Positions 43,704 to 52,260 of a stretch of 64,000 bases of DNA are shown here, piece after piece (positions within the stretch are counted from its first letter, which is position 1; every line of letters starts with the position of its first letter). The stretch comes from Treponema_I sp045599005. GTDB taxonomy: Bacteria > Spirochaetota > Spirochaetia > Treponematales > Treponemataceae. Below the pieces are notes generated by a model. The model did not search any database. It was given only the letters and a program-made list of their open reading frames with translations, and was not told where the DNA came from. The stretch is taken from NCBI GenBank assembly GCA_045599005.1, contig JAZRVF010000006.1:1-64000 (forward strand). Reading direction: 5' to 3'. The position numbers were made by a program, and so were the translations under genes.

Positions 43704-44801
43704 ATGTGCAGAAGCAGAATTCCGGCCTGGCGTAAAATCATTCTTCTGTGTGTCAGCCTGCTGTTCTCTCTGACCGCCTGTACAGAAAACGGAAACAAGA
43801 CCACGCAGGACACAGAAACGGAATCACTGTATTCTTCGGCTGAACGGACCGCCCGGGACGCAGAGAATGCAGACGCAGATCTGATTGTGTATTCCCCACA
43901 CCCGGAAGAAATGAGCTCCTTTCTCGTAAAGGAATTCAGACAGCGCACCGGACTTCACGTGACAGTGGTGAACGGCGGCACAAGGGAACTTCTTGAAGCC
44001 CTTGAAGCAGGCCACAAAGCTGATGTGTTCTGGGGCGGCGGGATTGAATCCCTTGAGGCACACAAATATCTCTTTGATCCCTACATATACAGTCAGGAAG
44101 AACTTCTTCTTGAGAACTTCGTCTCCCCTGAGCATCTCTGGACCGGTTTTTCGCAGATGACAATGGTCATTGCCTACAACACAAGCCTGATTCAGGACCG
44201 AGCGCTTCCTGCAGGCTGGCAGGATCTTGCAAAGACAAAGTTCAGGAATCAGATTCTTATGGCTGATCCGAATAAGTCAGGCTCTTCCTTTTCGCTGCTT
44301 GTGACGATGCTGCTTGCAAACGGCGGTTTCTCCCTGGAAAAGGAAGCGCCCGGCTGGCAGTTTGTGGAGAAACTGGTCCGGAACATGGGCGCAGGAGGCC
44401 TTACAGCAGGTTCTTCCGATGTTTACTCTGCCGTTGCAGCAGGAGAAGCATACTTCGGCCTGACTTTTGAAAATGCAGTTCTTTCACTCAAGAATTCAGG
44501 CAGACCTGTCAACCAGATCTATCCGGCGGAAGGTACGGTCTGTCTGCCCGACGGAATTGCTCTCTGCAAAGGTTCCCAGAACAGAGAGGCTGCAGCCGCA
44601 TTCATGGAGTTCATGCTGGGACGCGATGTCCAGGAAATGAGCCGGGAACGCTGGTTCAGGCGCAGTGTGCGCAAAGACATTACAGCGCCAGAAGGTGCCG
44701 TGGAAATGGATGCGATCAACCGAGTTGACTACAACGTGACTCTTGCGGCCCAGAACCAGGAGAAAATCCTTGCCTTATGGAGCAGCATTCTTTCCGAGTG
44801 A
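43704..44801 (+). CDS. ABC transporter substrate-binding lipoprotein (iron-type / AfuA-like)
   Basis: 365 aa. A lipoprotein signal ends at Cys26 (LFSLTAC). The mature protein has the type II periplasmic-binding fold of ferric/spermidine-like binding proteins, with LIVYSPHPEE near 60, TVVNGGTRELLEALEAGHKADVFW near 85 and MADPNKSGSSF near 190. The ligand could be iron or a phosphonate/sugar phosphate; tyrosine ligands cannot be assigned by eye. No permease or ATPase gene is adjacent. It begins 5 bp after proB, so it may be expressed with the proline genes. Convergent with the AraC gene. Confidence 0.82.
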   Translation: MCRSRIPAWRKIILLCVSLLFSLTACTENGNKTTQDTETESLYSSAERTARDAENADADLIVYSPHPEEMSSFLVKEFRQRTGLHVTVVNGGTRELLEALEAGHKADVFWGGGIESLEAHKYLFDPYIYSQEELLLENFVSPEHLWTGFSQMTMVIAYNTSLIQDRALPAGWQDLAKTKFRNQILMADPNKSGSSFSLLVTMLLANGGFSLEKEAPGWQFVEKLVRNMGAGGLTAGSSDVYSAVAAGEAYFGLTFENAVLSLKNSGRPVNQIYPAEGTVCLPDGIALCKGSQNREAAAAFMEFMLGRDVQEMSRERWFRRSVRKDITAPEGAVEMDAINRVDYNVTLAAQNQEKILALWSSILSE

Positions 44802-44813
44802 TTTTCATCCGGA

Positions 44814-45887
44814 TCAGCTCTGCTTCTGCCGCCTGTATTCTCCCGGAGTAAGGCCTGTTTCCCGCTTGAAAGTGCGTATGAAATGCTCAGGATTCAGATA
44901 CCCTATCTCAACGGAAACAGCACTTACCGGCACGCCCGTATCTTCAAGCAGTGCTTTTGCGCGTCTCATACGCATTCGGAGCACAATCTGGGTAAAAGTG
45001 TAGCCTGTGATCTGCTTTATCAGTTTGGATGCGTACTGGGTGGAAAGGTGGAAAGCACCGGCCGTCTGTTCCAGAGTCACGTCAAAACCTGAATCCTGAA
45101 TGTAGCGGATGATGTCAAAGCGCAGAAGATTCTCCCTGTTCACGTTCGGGGGAAGGTCATAGTTTTTTGCACAGCTTCTCACAATCAGGATGAAAAGCAT
45201 GTGCAGCTCCGCCTGAAGCATATCCTGCGAAAACAGATCTTTGCGCTTGTTCTCGTCATACATCTGCAGAATCGTTTTGCGTACTTTCTCACCTCCGTCA
45301 CCAGAGTCCCTCGTCCTGAAGATAATGTAGTCACTGGCCTTTGAGCCGTACATGTTGCTGAGGAAAAAAGAGGACAGAATATTGTCAGAACGCAGGAAGT
45401 TTATGAAAATGTCCTCAAATGTGGTCTGCCGGATAAGAATGTTCAGAATGATGCTGGAGTCAAAAACACTTATGCTGTGTTTGACATTTGGCGGAATCAG
45501 ACAGATGTCACCGGCCTTCATAAGAAATTCCATGCCGTTTATCACCTGATTTGTCTGGCCTTCAAGAACATAGAAAAGTTCAAGAAACTCGTGGCTGTGA
45601 TAAAACACCGGTGTAAAATCAGGATGCTTCCGGATCACAATGTTCTTCTTTCGGTCAGTACCGAAAAACCATTCTTCCGGCAGAACATCAGGCACGGTCT
45701 CCGGAACTTCAGGAATGAACAGCTTACGGCTTATGAGCTCATCTCTGTCCAGACTGCTGAGGAAATGCAGAAAATCCGCGGAATTTCCGGCATTCTTCGC
45801 ATTGTGATAAGTCTTGTAGAAGCGTTCGTCGTCACTTTCTGCAGTGAGTTCATAAGGAATCTGGATTTTTTCCGGTTCATTCATCAT
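44814..45887 (-). CDS. AraC-family regulator with cupin sensor (probable rhamnose regulator)
   Basis: 357 aa. A cupin-like sensor domain (about 80-200; HSHEFLELFYVLEGQTNQVI and AGDICLIPPNVKHSI) leads to two AraC helix-turn-helices at the C-terminus (about 250-350; EQTAGAFHLSTQYASKLI, then VEIGYLNPEHFIRTFKRETG). It is divergent from rhaB, so it probably activates rhaBD in response to rhamnose, like RhaS/RhaR, but this is from location only. Two ATGs (45887, 45884) are adjacent; no clear Shine-Dalgarno. Confidence 0.85.
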   Translation of the reverse strand: MMNEPEKIQIPYELTAESDDERFYKTYHNAKNAGNSADFLHFLSSLDRDELISRKLFIPEVPETVPDVLPEEWFFGTDRKKNIVIRKHPDFTPVFYHSHEFLELFYVLEGQTNQVINGMEFLMKAGDICLIPPNVKHSISVFDSSIILNILIRQTTFEDIFINFLRSDNILSSFFLSNMYGSKASDYIIFRTRDSGDGGEKVRKTILQMYDENKRKDLFSQDMLQAELHMLFILIVRSCAKNYDLPPNVNRENLLRFDIIRYIQDSGFDVTLEQTAGAFHLSTQYASKLIKQITGYTFTQIVLRMRMRRAKALLEDTGVPVSAVSVEIGYLNPEHFIRTFKRETGLTPGEYRRQKQS

Positions 45888-45919
45888 GGAATTGATTCTT
45901 TCTTAAAAGTTAAAAAAAA

Positions 45920-45933
45920 TCAATTAAAATTGA
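45920..45933. promoter_or_regulatory. palindrome between the AraC gene and rhaB
   Basis: TCAATT-AA-AATTGA is a perfect 14-bp palindrome placed upstream of the rhaB -10 box and the AraC gene, a fitting site for regulator binding. AraC sites are usually direct repeats, so another factor is possible. Confidence 0.35.
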
Positions 45934-45968
45934 CAAATCAGGTTATACCTTAGTCATGAAAGTGGTTG

Positions 45969-45974
45969 TACAAT
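45969..45974 (+). promoter_or_regulatory. rhaB -10 box, predicted leaderless and activator-dependent
   Basis: TACAAT is followed by six bases and the ATG at 45981, with no Shine-Dalgarno. No good -35 is found 16-18 bp upstream, as expected for a promoter that needs an activator such as the divergent AraC protein. Confidence 0.55.
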
Positions 45975-45980
45975 GTGCTT

Positions 45981-47399
45981 ATGGAACAGTGTTTTCTTGC
46001 AGTTGACATCGGTGCCTCCAGCGGGCGCCACATTTTGGGCTCAATCAAAGAGGGCTCCCTTTTTTTTGAAGAAATCTACCGCTTTGAGAACGGTATGAAA
46101 AACCGGAACGGACATCTGTGCTGGTCAACAAAGTCCCTTTTCCTGAACATTATCGAAGGTATGAAAAAATGCCGGGAAATCGGGAAAATTCCCACCAGCA
46201 TAGGAATTGATACCTGGGGCTGTGATTTTGTTCTCCTTGACGAAAATGACCAGGTTGTAGGAGACACGGTGGCTTACCGTGACAGACGCACAACCGGCAT
46301 GGACGACGTTCTTTCACAGAACATCAGTCCGGAAGAACTTTACAGCCGGACCGGTATCCAGAAGCAGATTTTCAACACGGTCTACCAGCTTACGGCAATC
46401 AAAGAGAAAAATCCGGAAATGCTTGAGAAAGCACGCACTTTCCTTATGATTCCCGATTATTTCAATTTCCTGCTCTGCGGTAAAAAGGCAAACGAATACA
46501 CAAACGCAACCACCACAGGCATGGTAAACGCGGCATCCAAACAATGGGACCGGGAACTGTTTGAAAAAGCCGGATTCCCGGCAGACATTTTCCTGCCTCT
46601 GTCCACACCGGGTACAGTTCTCGGGGACCTGCTGCCGGAAATTGCGGAACAGGTGGGATTCAACTGCAAAGTTGTACTGCCCTGTACCCACGACACAGGA
46701 TCCGCTGTGGCCGCACTTCCCTGCACCGACACAGCCGCGGAAGGAAAAATGCCGCTTTACATCAGCTCCGGCACCTGGTCCCTGCTTGGTACTGAACAGA
46801 TGGAGCCACGCACCGGTGAGCAGATGCGCGCACTGAACTTTACCAATGAAGGCGGTTACGACTACCGGTTCCGCATTCTCAAAAACATCATGGGACTCTG
46901 GATGATCCAGTCTCTGCGCAAGGAACTGGCAGCCAGCCACGGCAAGATCAGTTTTGACGAACTGGACGGCTCTGCAGAGAAACAGGACATTCCTTCCATT
47001 GTTGACTGCAACGAGCAGTGTTTTCTTGCACCGGACTCCATGACAGACATGGTGAAACTCCGCTGCGCACAGACAGGACAGCGGGTGCCGGAAACACCGG
47101 GGGAACTGGCGGCGGTTGTCTACAACAGTCTTGCAGTATGCTATGCCGATGCGGTAAAAGAACTGGAATCAATCTTCGGATGCAGATATACAGATCTGTA
47201 CATAATCGGCGGTGGAAGCAGATCGGTTCTGCTTAACACACTGACCGCGAAGAAAACAGGTCTTAACGTGCACACAGGGCCTTCCGAAGCAACCGCGATC
47301 GGAAACTGTCTTGTGCAGATGATTTCAGCAGGAGTTTTTGCCACCCTGCAGGAAGCACGAGCAAGTGTAAAAAATTACGTTGCCATGGGTGGCAACTGA
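45981..47399 (+). CDS. rhaB: rhamnulokinase
   Basis: 472 aa from the ATG at 45981; a start at 45966 is possible but has no support. It phosphorylates L-rhamnulose at C1. FGGY-kinase marks are LAVDIGASSGRHI at about 6-18, GIDTWGCDFVLLD near 75, HDTGSAVAALP near 235, YISSGTWSLLG near 262 and GGGSRSVLLNTLTA near 408. rhaD follows, but no rhamnose isomerase (rhaA) or transporter is in the window; they should be elsewhere. Confidence 0.93.
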   Translation: MEQCFLAVDIGASSGRHILGSIKEGSLFFEEIYRFENGMKNRNGHLCWSTKSLFLNIIEGMKKCREIGKIPTSIGIDTWGCDFVLLDENDQVVGDTVAYRDRRTTGMDDVLSQNISPEELYSRTGIQKQIFNTVYQLTAIKEKNPEMLEKARTFLMIPDYFNFLLCGKKANEYTNATTTGMVNAASKQWDRELFEKAGFPADIFLPLSTPGTVLGDLLPEIAEQVGFNCKVVLPCTHDTGSAVAALPCTDTAAEGKMPLYISSGTWSLLGTEQMEPRTGEQMRALNFTNEGGYDYRFRILKNIMGLWMIQSLRKELAASHGKISFDELDGSAEKQDIPSIVDCNEQCFLAPDSMTDMVKLRCAQTGQRVPETPGELAAVVYNSLAVCYADAVKELESIFGCRYTDLYIIGGGSRSVLLNTLTAKKTGLNVHTGPSEATAIGNCLVQMISAGVFATLQEARASVKNYVAMGGN

Positions 47400-47446
47400 A
47401 ACTGACAGACTGAATTATTCTGACTTTTTATTTTGTAGGAGAAAAT

Positions 47447-48256
47447 ATGAACTTTACAGATTTGAAATTCGTAAAAGCCTATATCCGCATGGCAGATGAC
47501 GGCTGGAATCAGGGATGGCACGAGCGCAACGGTGGAAACCTTACTTACCGCCTCACACCTGCCGAAGTTGAAGAATCAAAGCCTTTCTGCGCAGACAATG
47601 CAGAATGGAAACCTATCGGAGCAGATGTTCCTGAGCTTGCGGGCGAATACTTCCTTGCCACCGGAAGCGGAAAATATTTCCGCAATGTAAAGGACTTTCC
47701 TGATGAAAGTTTCGCACTGATCCAGATTGATGACAAAGGTGTGAACTACCGGATTCTCTGGGGACTTTCAGCCGGTGGACGTCCTACCAGCGAACTTCCA
47801 ACCCATCTGATGAACCATGCGGTGAAAGTTGCATGCGGACAGACAGAAAACCGTGTCATTTATCATGCACATCCGGCAAACATCATTGCACTTACTTTCA
47901 TTCTGCCGCTGGATCACGAAGTTTTTACCCGCGAACTGTGGGAAAGCGCAACTGAATGCCCTGTTGTGTTCCCTGACGGTGTGCGCGTTGTTCCGTGGAT
48001 GGTTCCCGGCGGACGGGAAATTGCTGAAGCCACCAGCGTATACATGAAGGAATGCAACGCAGTGGTCTGGGCTCATCACGGACTTTTCTGCAGCGGAACA
48101 ACCTTTGACGAAACCTTCGGTCTTATGCACACAATCGAGAAAGCAGCCGAAATCCTCGTTAAAGTGCGTTCATGCACCGCAACAAAAGTCCAGACAATCA
48201 CAAAACAGGACTTCATCGATCTGGCAAAAGCATTCGGCGTAAAACTGGCATACTGA
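47447..48256 (+). CDS. rhaD: rhamnulose-1-phosphate aldolase
   Basis: 269 aa, close to the usual 274 of E. coli RhaD. It splits L-rhamnulose-1-phosphate to dihydroxyacetone phosphate and lactaldehyde. The class II aldolase zinc ligands are visible: HAHPAN near 141-146 and HHG near 205-207, with NLTYRL and TGSGKYF near the N-terminal phosphate site. TAGGAG precedes the ATG well. It lies 47 bp after rhaB and is convergent with the SPFH gene across a folded repeat that also acts as terminator. Confidence 0.94.
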   Translation: MNFTDLKFVKAYIRMADDGWNQGWHERNGGNLTYRLTPAEVEESKPFCADNAEWKPIGADVPELAGEYFLATGSGKYFRNVKDFPDESFALIQIDDKGVNYRILWGLSAGGRPTSELPTHLMNHAVKVACGQTENRVIYHAHPANIIALTFILPLDHEVFTRELWESATECPVVFPDGVRVVPWMVPGGREIAEATSVYMKECNAVVWAHHGLFCSGTTFDETFGLMHTIEKAAEILVKVRSCTATKVQTITKQDFIDLAKAFGVKLAY

Positions 48257-48283
48257 TTTTACTGAATCACCTGCTACAGTGTC

Positions 48284-48388
48284 AAAAAAAATGGCTGCCG
48301 GAGTCAGAAGTTTTGTTGCGGGCTTGCTTGTGCACCAGCACAACTCAAGCTTAGCAACGGAACTCTGACGGAAGGCAGCCATTTTTTT
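48284..48388. repeat. ~100-bp folded intergenic element, copy B, also a bidirectional terminator
   Basis: AAAAAAATGGCTGCC and GGCAGCCATTTTTTT pair over 15 bp. Inside them GTCAGA/TCTGAC, GTTGC/GCAAC and GGCTTG/CAAGCT pair in order, and the centre is TTGTGC-ACCA-GCACAA. The core GGAGTCAGA...TTGTGC...GCACAAC...TCTGACGGAA matches copy A. It lies between two convergent genes. Confidence 0.8.
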
Positions 48389-48409
48389 CGGCAGCTTATT
48401 TTTTGCAGC

Positions 48410-49297
48410 TTATTTTTTTGCTAATTCAGAAACGCCAGTCACAAGCCCAGCCAATCCCTGCAGCTCAGAAGGAATGATGATCTTTGTTGCCTGACCGTCC
48501 GCAGCCTTCTCAAAAGCTTCCAGACTGCGCAGCTTGATCACGGCTTCATCACAGCCGGCTTCCTTGATCATTCTGAGACCGTCAGCTGTTGCCTTCTGCA
48601 CAGAAAGAATTGCCGCAGCCTGACCTTCAGCCTTACGGATCGCAGCTTCTTTCTCAGCCTCAGCCTGCAGAATCATAGACTGCTTTTTACCCTCAGCAAC
48701 CAGAATCTCGGACTGCTTCTGACCTTCAGCAACCAGAATCTTCTCGCGGCGTTCACGTTCAGCGCGCATCTGCTTTTCCATTGCTTCCTTGATTGCCTCA
48801 GGCGGCATGATGTTCTTCACTTCAACACGGTTAACCTTGATTCCCCAGGGATCAGTGGCCTCATCAAGAATTGAGCGCATTTTTGTGTTGATGACGTCAC
48901 GGCTTGTCAAAGTTGAGTCCAGTTCCAGCTCACCGATGATGTTTCGCAGAGTTGTTGCCGTCAATGTCTCAATGGCAGTCATCGGATTCTCAACACCATA
49001 TGCGTAGAGTTTGGGATCAGTGATCTGCATGTAGACAACGGTATCAATCTTCATGGTAACGTTGTCTTTTGTGATAACCGGCTGAGGCGGAAAGTCCAGC
49101 ACTTTTTCCTTGAGGGACACAATCTTTGCAACACGGTCAATGAAAGGCACCTTCACATGAAGACCTGTCTGCCATGTGGCGACATAAGTTCCAAGACGCT
49201 CAATCAATGCCGCATTGGACTGAGGAATGATCCTGATGTTTGCGATGATCAGAATCAGAACGATTACGATAAGCACAATAATAGGGACAATAGACAT
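48410..49297 (-). CDS. SPFH/band-7 membrane protease-associated protein (stomatin-like)
   Basis: 295 aa. One N-terminal membrane segment (1-22) precedes an SPFH/band-7 domain (about 25-200; VIKNVMP-like VNRVEVKNIMPPEAIKE near 165). A long coiled coil with EGQKQSEILVAEG-type repeats follows (about 190-260). Such proteins assemble large rings in the membrane and are commonly paired with NfeD proteins, as here. The role is probably in membrane organisation or protease control. It has a GGAG-containing Shine-Dalgarno (AAGGAGAG). Confidence 0.9.
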   Translation of the reverse strand: MSIVPIIVLIVIVLILIIANIRIIPQSNAALIERLGTYVATWQTGLHVKVPFIDRVAKIVSLKEKVLDFPPQPVITKDNVTMKIDTVVYMQITDPKLYAYGVENPMTAIETLTATTLRNIIGELELDSTLTSRDVINTKMRSILDEATDPWGIKVNRVEVKNIMPPEAIKEAMEKQMRAERERREKILVAEGQKQSEILVAEGKKQSMILQAEAEKEAAIRKAEGQAAAILSVQKATADGLRMIKEAGCDEAVIKLRSLEAFEKAADGQATKIIIPSELQGLAGLVTGVSELAKK

Positions 49298-49330
49298 TTT
49301 ATTACTCTCCTTAAAATTATTTCCTGAAAG

Positions 49331-49786
49331 TTATTTCGTGGCTTCCACAATGATTGTGGAACCTGAAATTGCAGTGATTGTACAGACTGTGTCCGCAGCC
49401 AGAGGTGAACAGTCTGCAGTGTTTGCATTCCATACGATTCCGTTGACTGTTACAGTACCTTTTTTCAGCGGAGTTATCTCCTGCTCAAGACGCACCGAAC
49501 GTCCGATCAGAGCATCACTGTTTGTCGGTTTCTTTCCCGCATTCAGTTTTTTGACCGCAAAAGGTCTTGTAAAAAACAGAAGGACAGTCGCAATCACAAC
49601 AAAAATCAGCAGCTGCCAGACAAATGGGATCGGCAGAAGTGACACGAAAATCATCACCACCGCACTGAACGCAAACCAGATTGTAGTAAGCGCCATAGTC
49701 GCCGCCTCAACAACCACGCACAGTACACAGACCGCGAGCCAGAACCAGTAAAGGTGACTCATGAAAAATAATGTAACTTGATTCAT
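49331..49786 (-). CDS. NfeD-family membrane protein
   Basis: 151 aa from the ATG at 49786; an internal ATG at 49762 is possible. Two or three hydrophobic segments (about 10-80) are followed by an OB-fold-like NfeD soluble domain (about 90-150; IGRSVRLEQEITPLKKG...). NfeD proteins work with SPFH proteins encoded next to them, as here (33 bp). The ATG at 49786 sits six bases after a -10 box, so its mRNA is probably leaderless, and the downstream SPFH gene has its own Shine-Dalgarno. Confidence 0.85.
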   Translation of the reverse strand: MNQVTLFFMSHLYWFWLAVCVLCVVVEAATMALTTIWFAFSAVVMIFVSLLPIPFVWQLLIFVVIATVLLFFTRPFAVKKLNAGKKPTNSDALIGRSVRLEQEITPLKKGTVTVNGIVWNANTADCSPLAADTVCTITAISGSTIIVEATK

Positions 49787-49792
49787 ACAGTG

Positions 49793-49821
49793 ATTGTGGC
49801 ACAAAAAGTTTTCAAAATCAA
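49793..49821 (-). promoter_or_regulatory. nfeD-SPFH operon promoter, predicted leaderless
   Basis: On the minus strand TTGATT (49821-49816), a 17-bp spacer and CACAAT (49798-49793) lie six bases before the ATG at 49786. No Shine-Dalgarno. Confidence 0.6.
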
Positions 49822-49854
49822 TGAAAACTGAATTTCACCGGAACTGAATGAAAC

Positions 49855-50571
49855 TCAGCACTGTGTAAGACAGCGCACCACTTCAGACGCAATCAGAAGG
49901 CCAGCCGCAGAAGGGACAAAGGCAGTGCTTCCGGGCACAGGCTTTTTCTGAACTTCCGAAGATGAAGTCCCATCAGTTTTCGGAACAGCAGGCAGTTCTT
50001 TTGAATAGACAACCTTACACTTTCTGACCCCGCGTTTCTTCAGTTCGTGGCGCATCACCCGCGCCAGAGGACAGACACTGGTTCTGTAAATGTCCGAAAC
50101 CTCAAAAAGTGCAGGATTGGTTTTGTTTCCTGCGCCCATGGAACTTATCACAGGTGTCCCGGCCGCCTGCGCACGAAGAATCAGCTCAATCTTTGCAGAC
50201 ACAGTGTCCACAGCATCAACCACAAAGTCATAGGAAGAGAAATCAAAAGTGTCCGCATTCTCAGGCAGAAAAAAACACTGGAACGCATCCACGGCCGCAT
50301 CGGGATTGATGTCCAGAATCCGCTCCCTCATCACCTGGACCTTCGGCTTTCCCAAAGTGGAATGCAGGGCGATAATCTGCCTGTTCAGGTTTGTCAGGCT
50401 CACATCATCCTTGTCCACAAGCACAAGGTGCCCGACTCCGCTCCGTGCCAGCGCCTCCGCCACATAACCGCCTACACCGCCTACACCGAAAACCGCGACT
50501 GTGCTTGCAGAGAGTTTTTCCATTGCCTCTGAGCCGAAAATTTTCCGTGTCCGTTCAAACTGATCTTCCAT
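49855..50571 (-). CDS. tcdA: tRNA threonylcarbamoyladenosine dehydratase TcdA
   Basis: 238 aa. It cyclises t6A37 of ANN-decoding tRNAs to ct6A, using ATP. The ThiF/E1-like nucleotide site is GVGGVGGYVAEALARSG (about 29-45), followed by LVDKDDVSLTNLNRQ; VVDAVDTVSAK near 115 is also typical. The C-terminal CPLARVMRHELKKRG and KCKVVYSKE match YgdL/TcdA. Ends in GLLIASEVVRCL. It stands alone behind its own short promoter. Confidence 0.92.
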   Translation of the reverse strand: MEDQFERTRKIFGSEAMEKLSASTVAVFGVGGVGGYVAEALARSGVGHLVLVDKDDVSLTNLNRQIIALHSTLGKPKVQVMRERILDINPDAAVDAFQCFFLPENADTFDFSSYDFVVDAVDTVSAKIELILRAQAAGTPVISSMGAGNKTNPALFEVSDIYRTSVCPLARVMRHELKKRGVRKCKVVYSKELPAVPKTDGTSSSEVQKKPVPGSTAFVPSAAGLLIASEVVRCLTQC

Positions 50572-50577
50572 AAACTC

Positions 50578-50606
50578 ATGCTACAGATAAAAAGAACATT
50601 GGGCAA
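50578..50606 (-). promoter_or_regulatory. tcdA promoter, predicted leaderless
   Basis: On the minus strand TTGCCC (50606-50601), a 17-bp spacer and TAGCAT (50583-50578) end six bases before the ATG at 50571. No Shine-Dalgarno. Confidence 0.55.
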
Positions 50607-50718
50607 CACTGACAGACTGCGCAATTATTTGCCGATTGCCCTGATAATCAGTATTATGATGGTAGGAATTGCATCACAGGACCCAGAGCCGGAAGGATGC
50701 AGAAAAAAAGGAGGATCT

Positions 50719-51231
50719 ATGGACTTTACAAAAGTTGTGAAAGACCGGTATTCATGCAAGAAGTACAGCGACAGACAGCTTACAGAGGAGCAGCTTGCAG
50801 AAATTCTTGAGGCAGGCCGGGTGGCTCCCACCGCGAAAAATCTTCAGCCGCAGAGAATCTACGTTCTGCAGAAACCTGAAGACCTTGCAATCATCGACAG
50901 AGTCACACCCTGCCGTTATGGAGCACCTACAGTTCTTGTTGTTGCCTACACAATGACTGACTGCTACACATACCCGGGCGGAAAATACACTTCCCCTGCA
51001 GAAGACGCAGCAATCGTTGCAACACAGATGATGCTCGCCGCCTATAATGCAGAAGTTGACAGCTGCTGGCTCAACCGCTTTGACCCGGATCAGCTGGCTG
51101 CCGAACTGGGGCTTCCCGAAGACCAGAAAATTCTTATGCTGCTTGACCTGGGATTCGGTGCAGAAGGAGCTGGTCCTCTTGCAAACCATGGAAGCCGCAA
51201 ACCTTTGGAAGAAACTGTCATCTTCCGCTGA
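50719..51231 (+). CDS. nitroreductase-family protein
   Basis: 170 aa from the ATG at 50719, five bases after AGGAGG; the frame extends to 50578 but without support. The fold marks are SCKKYSDRQLTEEQLAEILEAGR near 12-34 and APTAKNLQPQRIYVL near 37. It should bind FMN and reduce nitro or quinone compounds with NAD(P)H as a dimer. The physiological substrate is unknown. Followed 45 bp later by the D-lactate dehydrogenase gene, possibly in one transcript; both handle reducing power. Confidence 0.9.
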   Translation: MDFTKVVKDRYSCKKYSDRQLTEEQLAEILEAGRVAPTAKNLQPQRIYVLQKPEDLAIIDRVTPCRYGAPTVLVVAYTMTDCYTYPGGKYTSPAEDAAIVATQMMLAAYNAEVDSCWLNRFDPDQLAAELGLPEDQKILMLLDLGFGAEGAGPLANHGSRKPLEETVIFR

Positions 51232-51276
51232 CAGAATCTGAACAGCACAACCGGCCGGAACGCCGAAGGAAAAAAC

Positions 51277-52260
51277 ATGAAAATCTTTGCATATGGAGTC
51301 CGCCCTTACGACGAACTCGGTTATTTTGAGAAATACTCAAAAGAAATGGGTTTTGATTTTGACTACACCACTGAATATCCCAGCCCTGAGAACGCACATC
51401 TTGCAGAAGGGGCAGAGGGTATCTCAATCCTGACAAATCCTACTGACAGTCACATGCTGGATCTGTTCAAGGCAGGCGGTGCAAAATACATTGCCACACG
51501 CAGCATCGGTTACGACCACATTGATGTTGAGCACGCAAAGAAAATCGGAATGCGGGTTGCGAATGCTTCCTATTCGCCCAACAGCGTTGCAAACTACACG
51601 ATCATGATGATGCTCATGGCCTGCCGCAACATCTGCTATATCCTGGACAAAGCAAAAATGCAGGACTACGGACTCAAAGGAAAAATGGGACGCGAGCTTT
51701 CAGAAAGCACTGTAGGAATCATCGGAACAGGAAAGATCGGGCAGGTTACGATTGAGCATCTTGCCGGATTCGGATGTAAAATCCTTGCCTACGACAAATA
51801 CCCCGTTGAATCCGTCAAAAAACATGCGGAATATGTTGACCTTGATACTCTTTACAGAGAGAGCGACATAATCAGCGTACACGTACCAGGATTCAAGGAA
51901 AACCGTCACATGTTCAACAGGGAGACCTTTGCAAAAATGAAAGACGGCGTGATTTTCGTAAACGCAGCACGGGGACTTCTTGTCAATTCGCAGGATCTGA
52001 TTGAGGCTCTGCAGAGCGGAAAAGTCGGATTTGCAGCCCTTGACACCTTTGATGAGGAGATCGGCATGTGTTACGTGAACCGCGAAGGCGAAGCACTGAA
52101 AAACAGCGCTTTCTACACACTTACCGCCATGCCCAACGTGATTTTCTCACCCCATATGGCTTTTTACACAGAGCAGGCTGTGGCAGACATGGTCGGCAGA
52201 AGTGCAGCCGCAATGGTAGCTTTCAGCCGCGGAGAGAAGAGCGAGCAGGAAGTGCTTTAA
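51277..52260 (+). CDS. ldhA: D-lactate dehydrogenase (D-2-hydroxyacid family)
   Basis: 327 aa. It reduces pyruvate to D-lactate with NADH, regenerating NAD in fermentation. Marks are TRSIGYDHID near 73-82, the Rossmann GTGKIGQ near 149-155, catalytic Arg in VNAARGLLV near 230, Glu in DTFDEE near 258, and His in SPHMAFYTEQA near 292. The pattern resembles D-lactate dehydrogenases more than formate or phosphoglycerate dehydrogenases, though VanH-like enzymes are close too. Its 3' end overlaps the convergent MATE gene by 38 bp. Confidence 0.85.
   Translation: MKIFAYGVRPYDELGYFEKYSKEMGFDFDYTTEYPSPENAHLAEGAEGISILTNPTDSHMLDLFKAGGAKYIATRSIGYDHIDVEHAKKIGMRVANASYSPNSVANYTIMMMLMACRNICYILDKAKMQDYGLKGKMGRELSESTVGIIGTGKIGQVTIEHLAGFGCKILAYDKYPVESVKKHAEYVDLDTLYRESDIISVHVPGFKENRHMFNRETFAKMKDGVIFVNAARGLLVNSQDLIEALQSGKVGFAALDTFDEEIGMCYVNREGEALKNSAFYTLTAMPNVIFSPHMAFYTEQAVADMVGRSAAAMVAFSRGEKSEQEVL

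Noticed and set aside
45931..45948. TTGACA with TATACC as a rhaB promoter
   Set aside because: The spacing of 8 bp is far too short; the TACAAT box six bases before the ATG is better placed.
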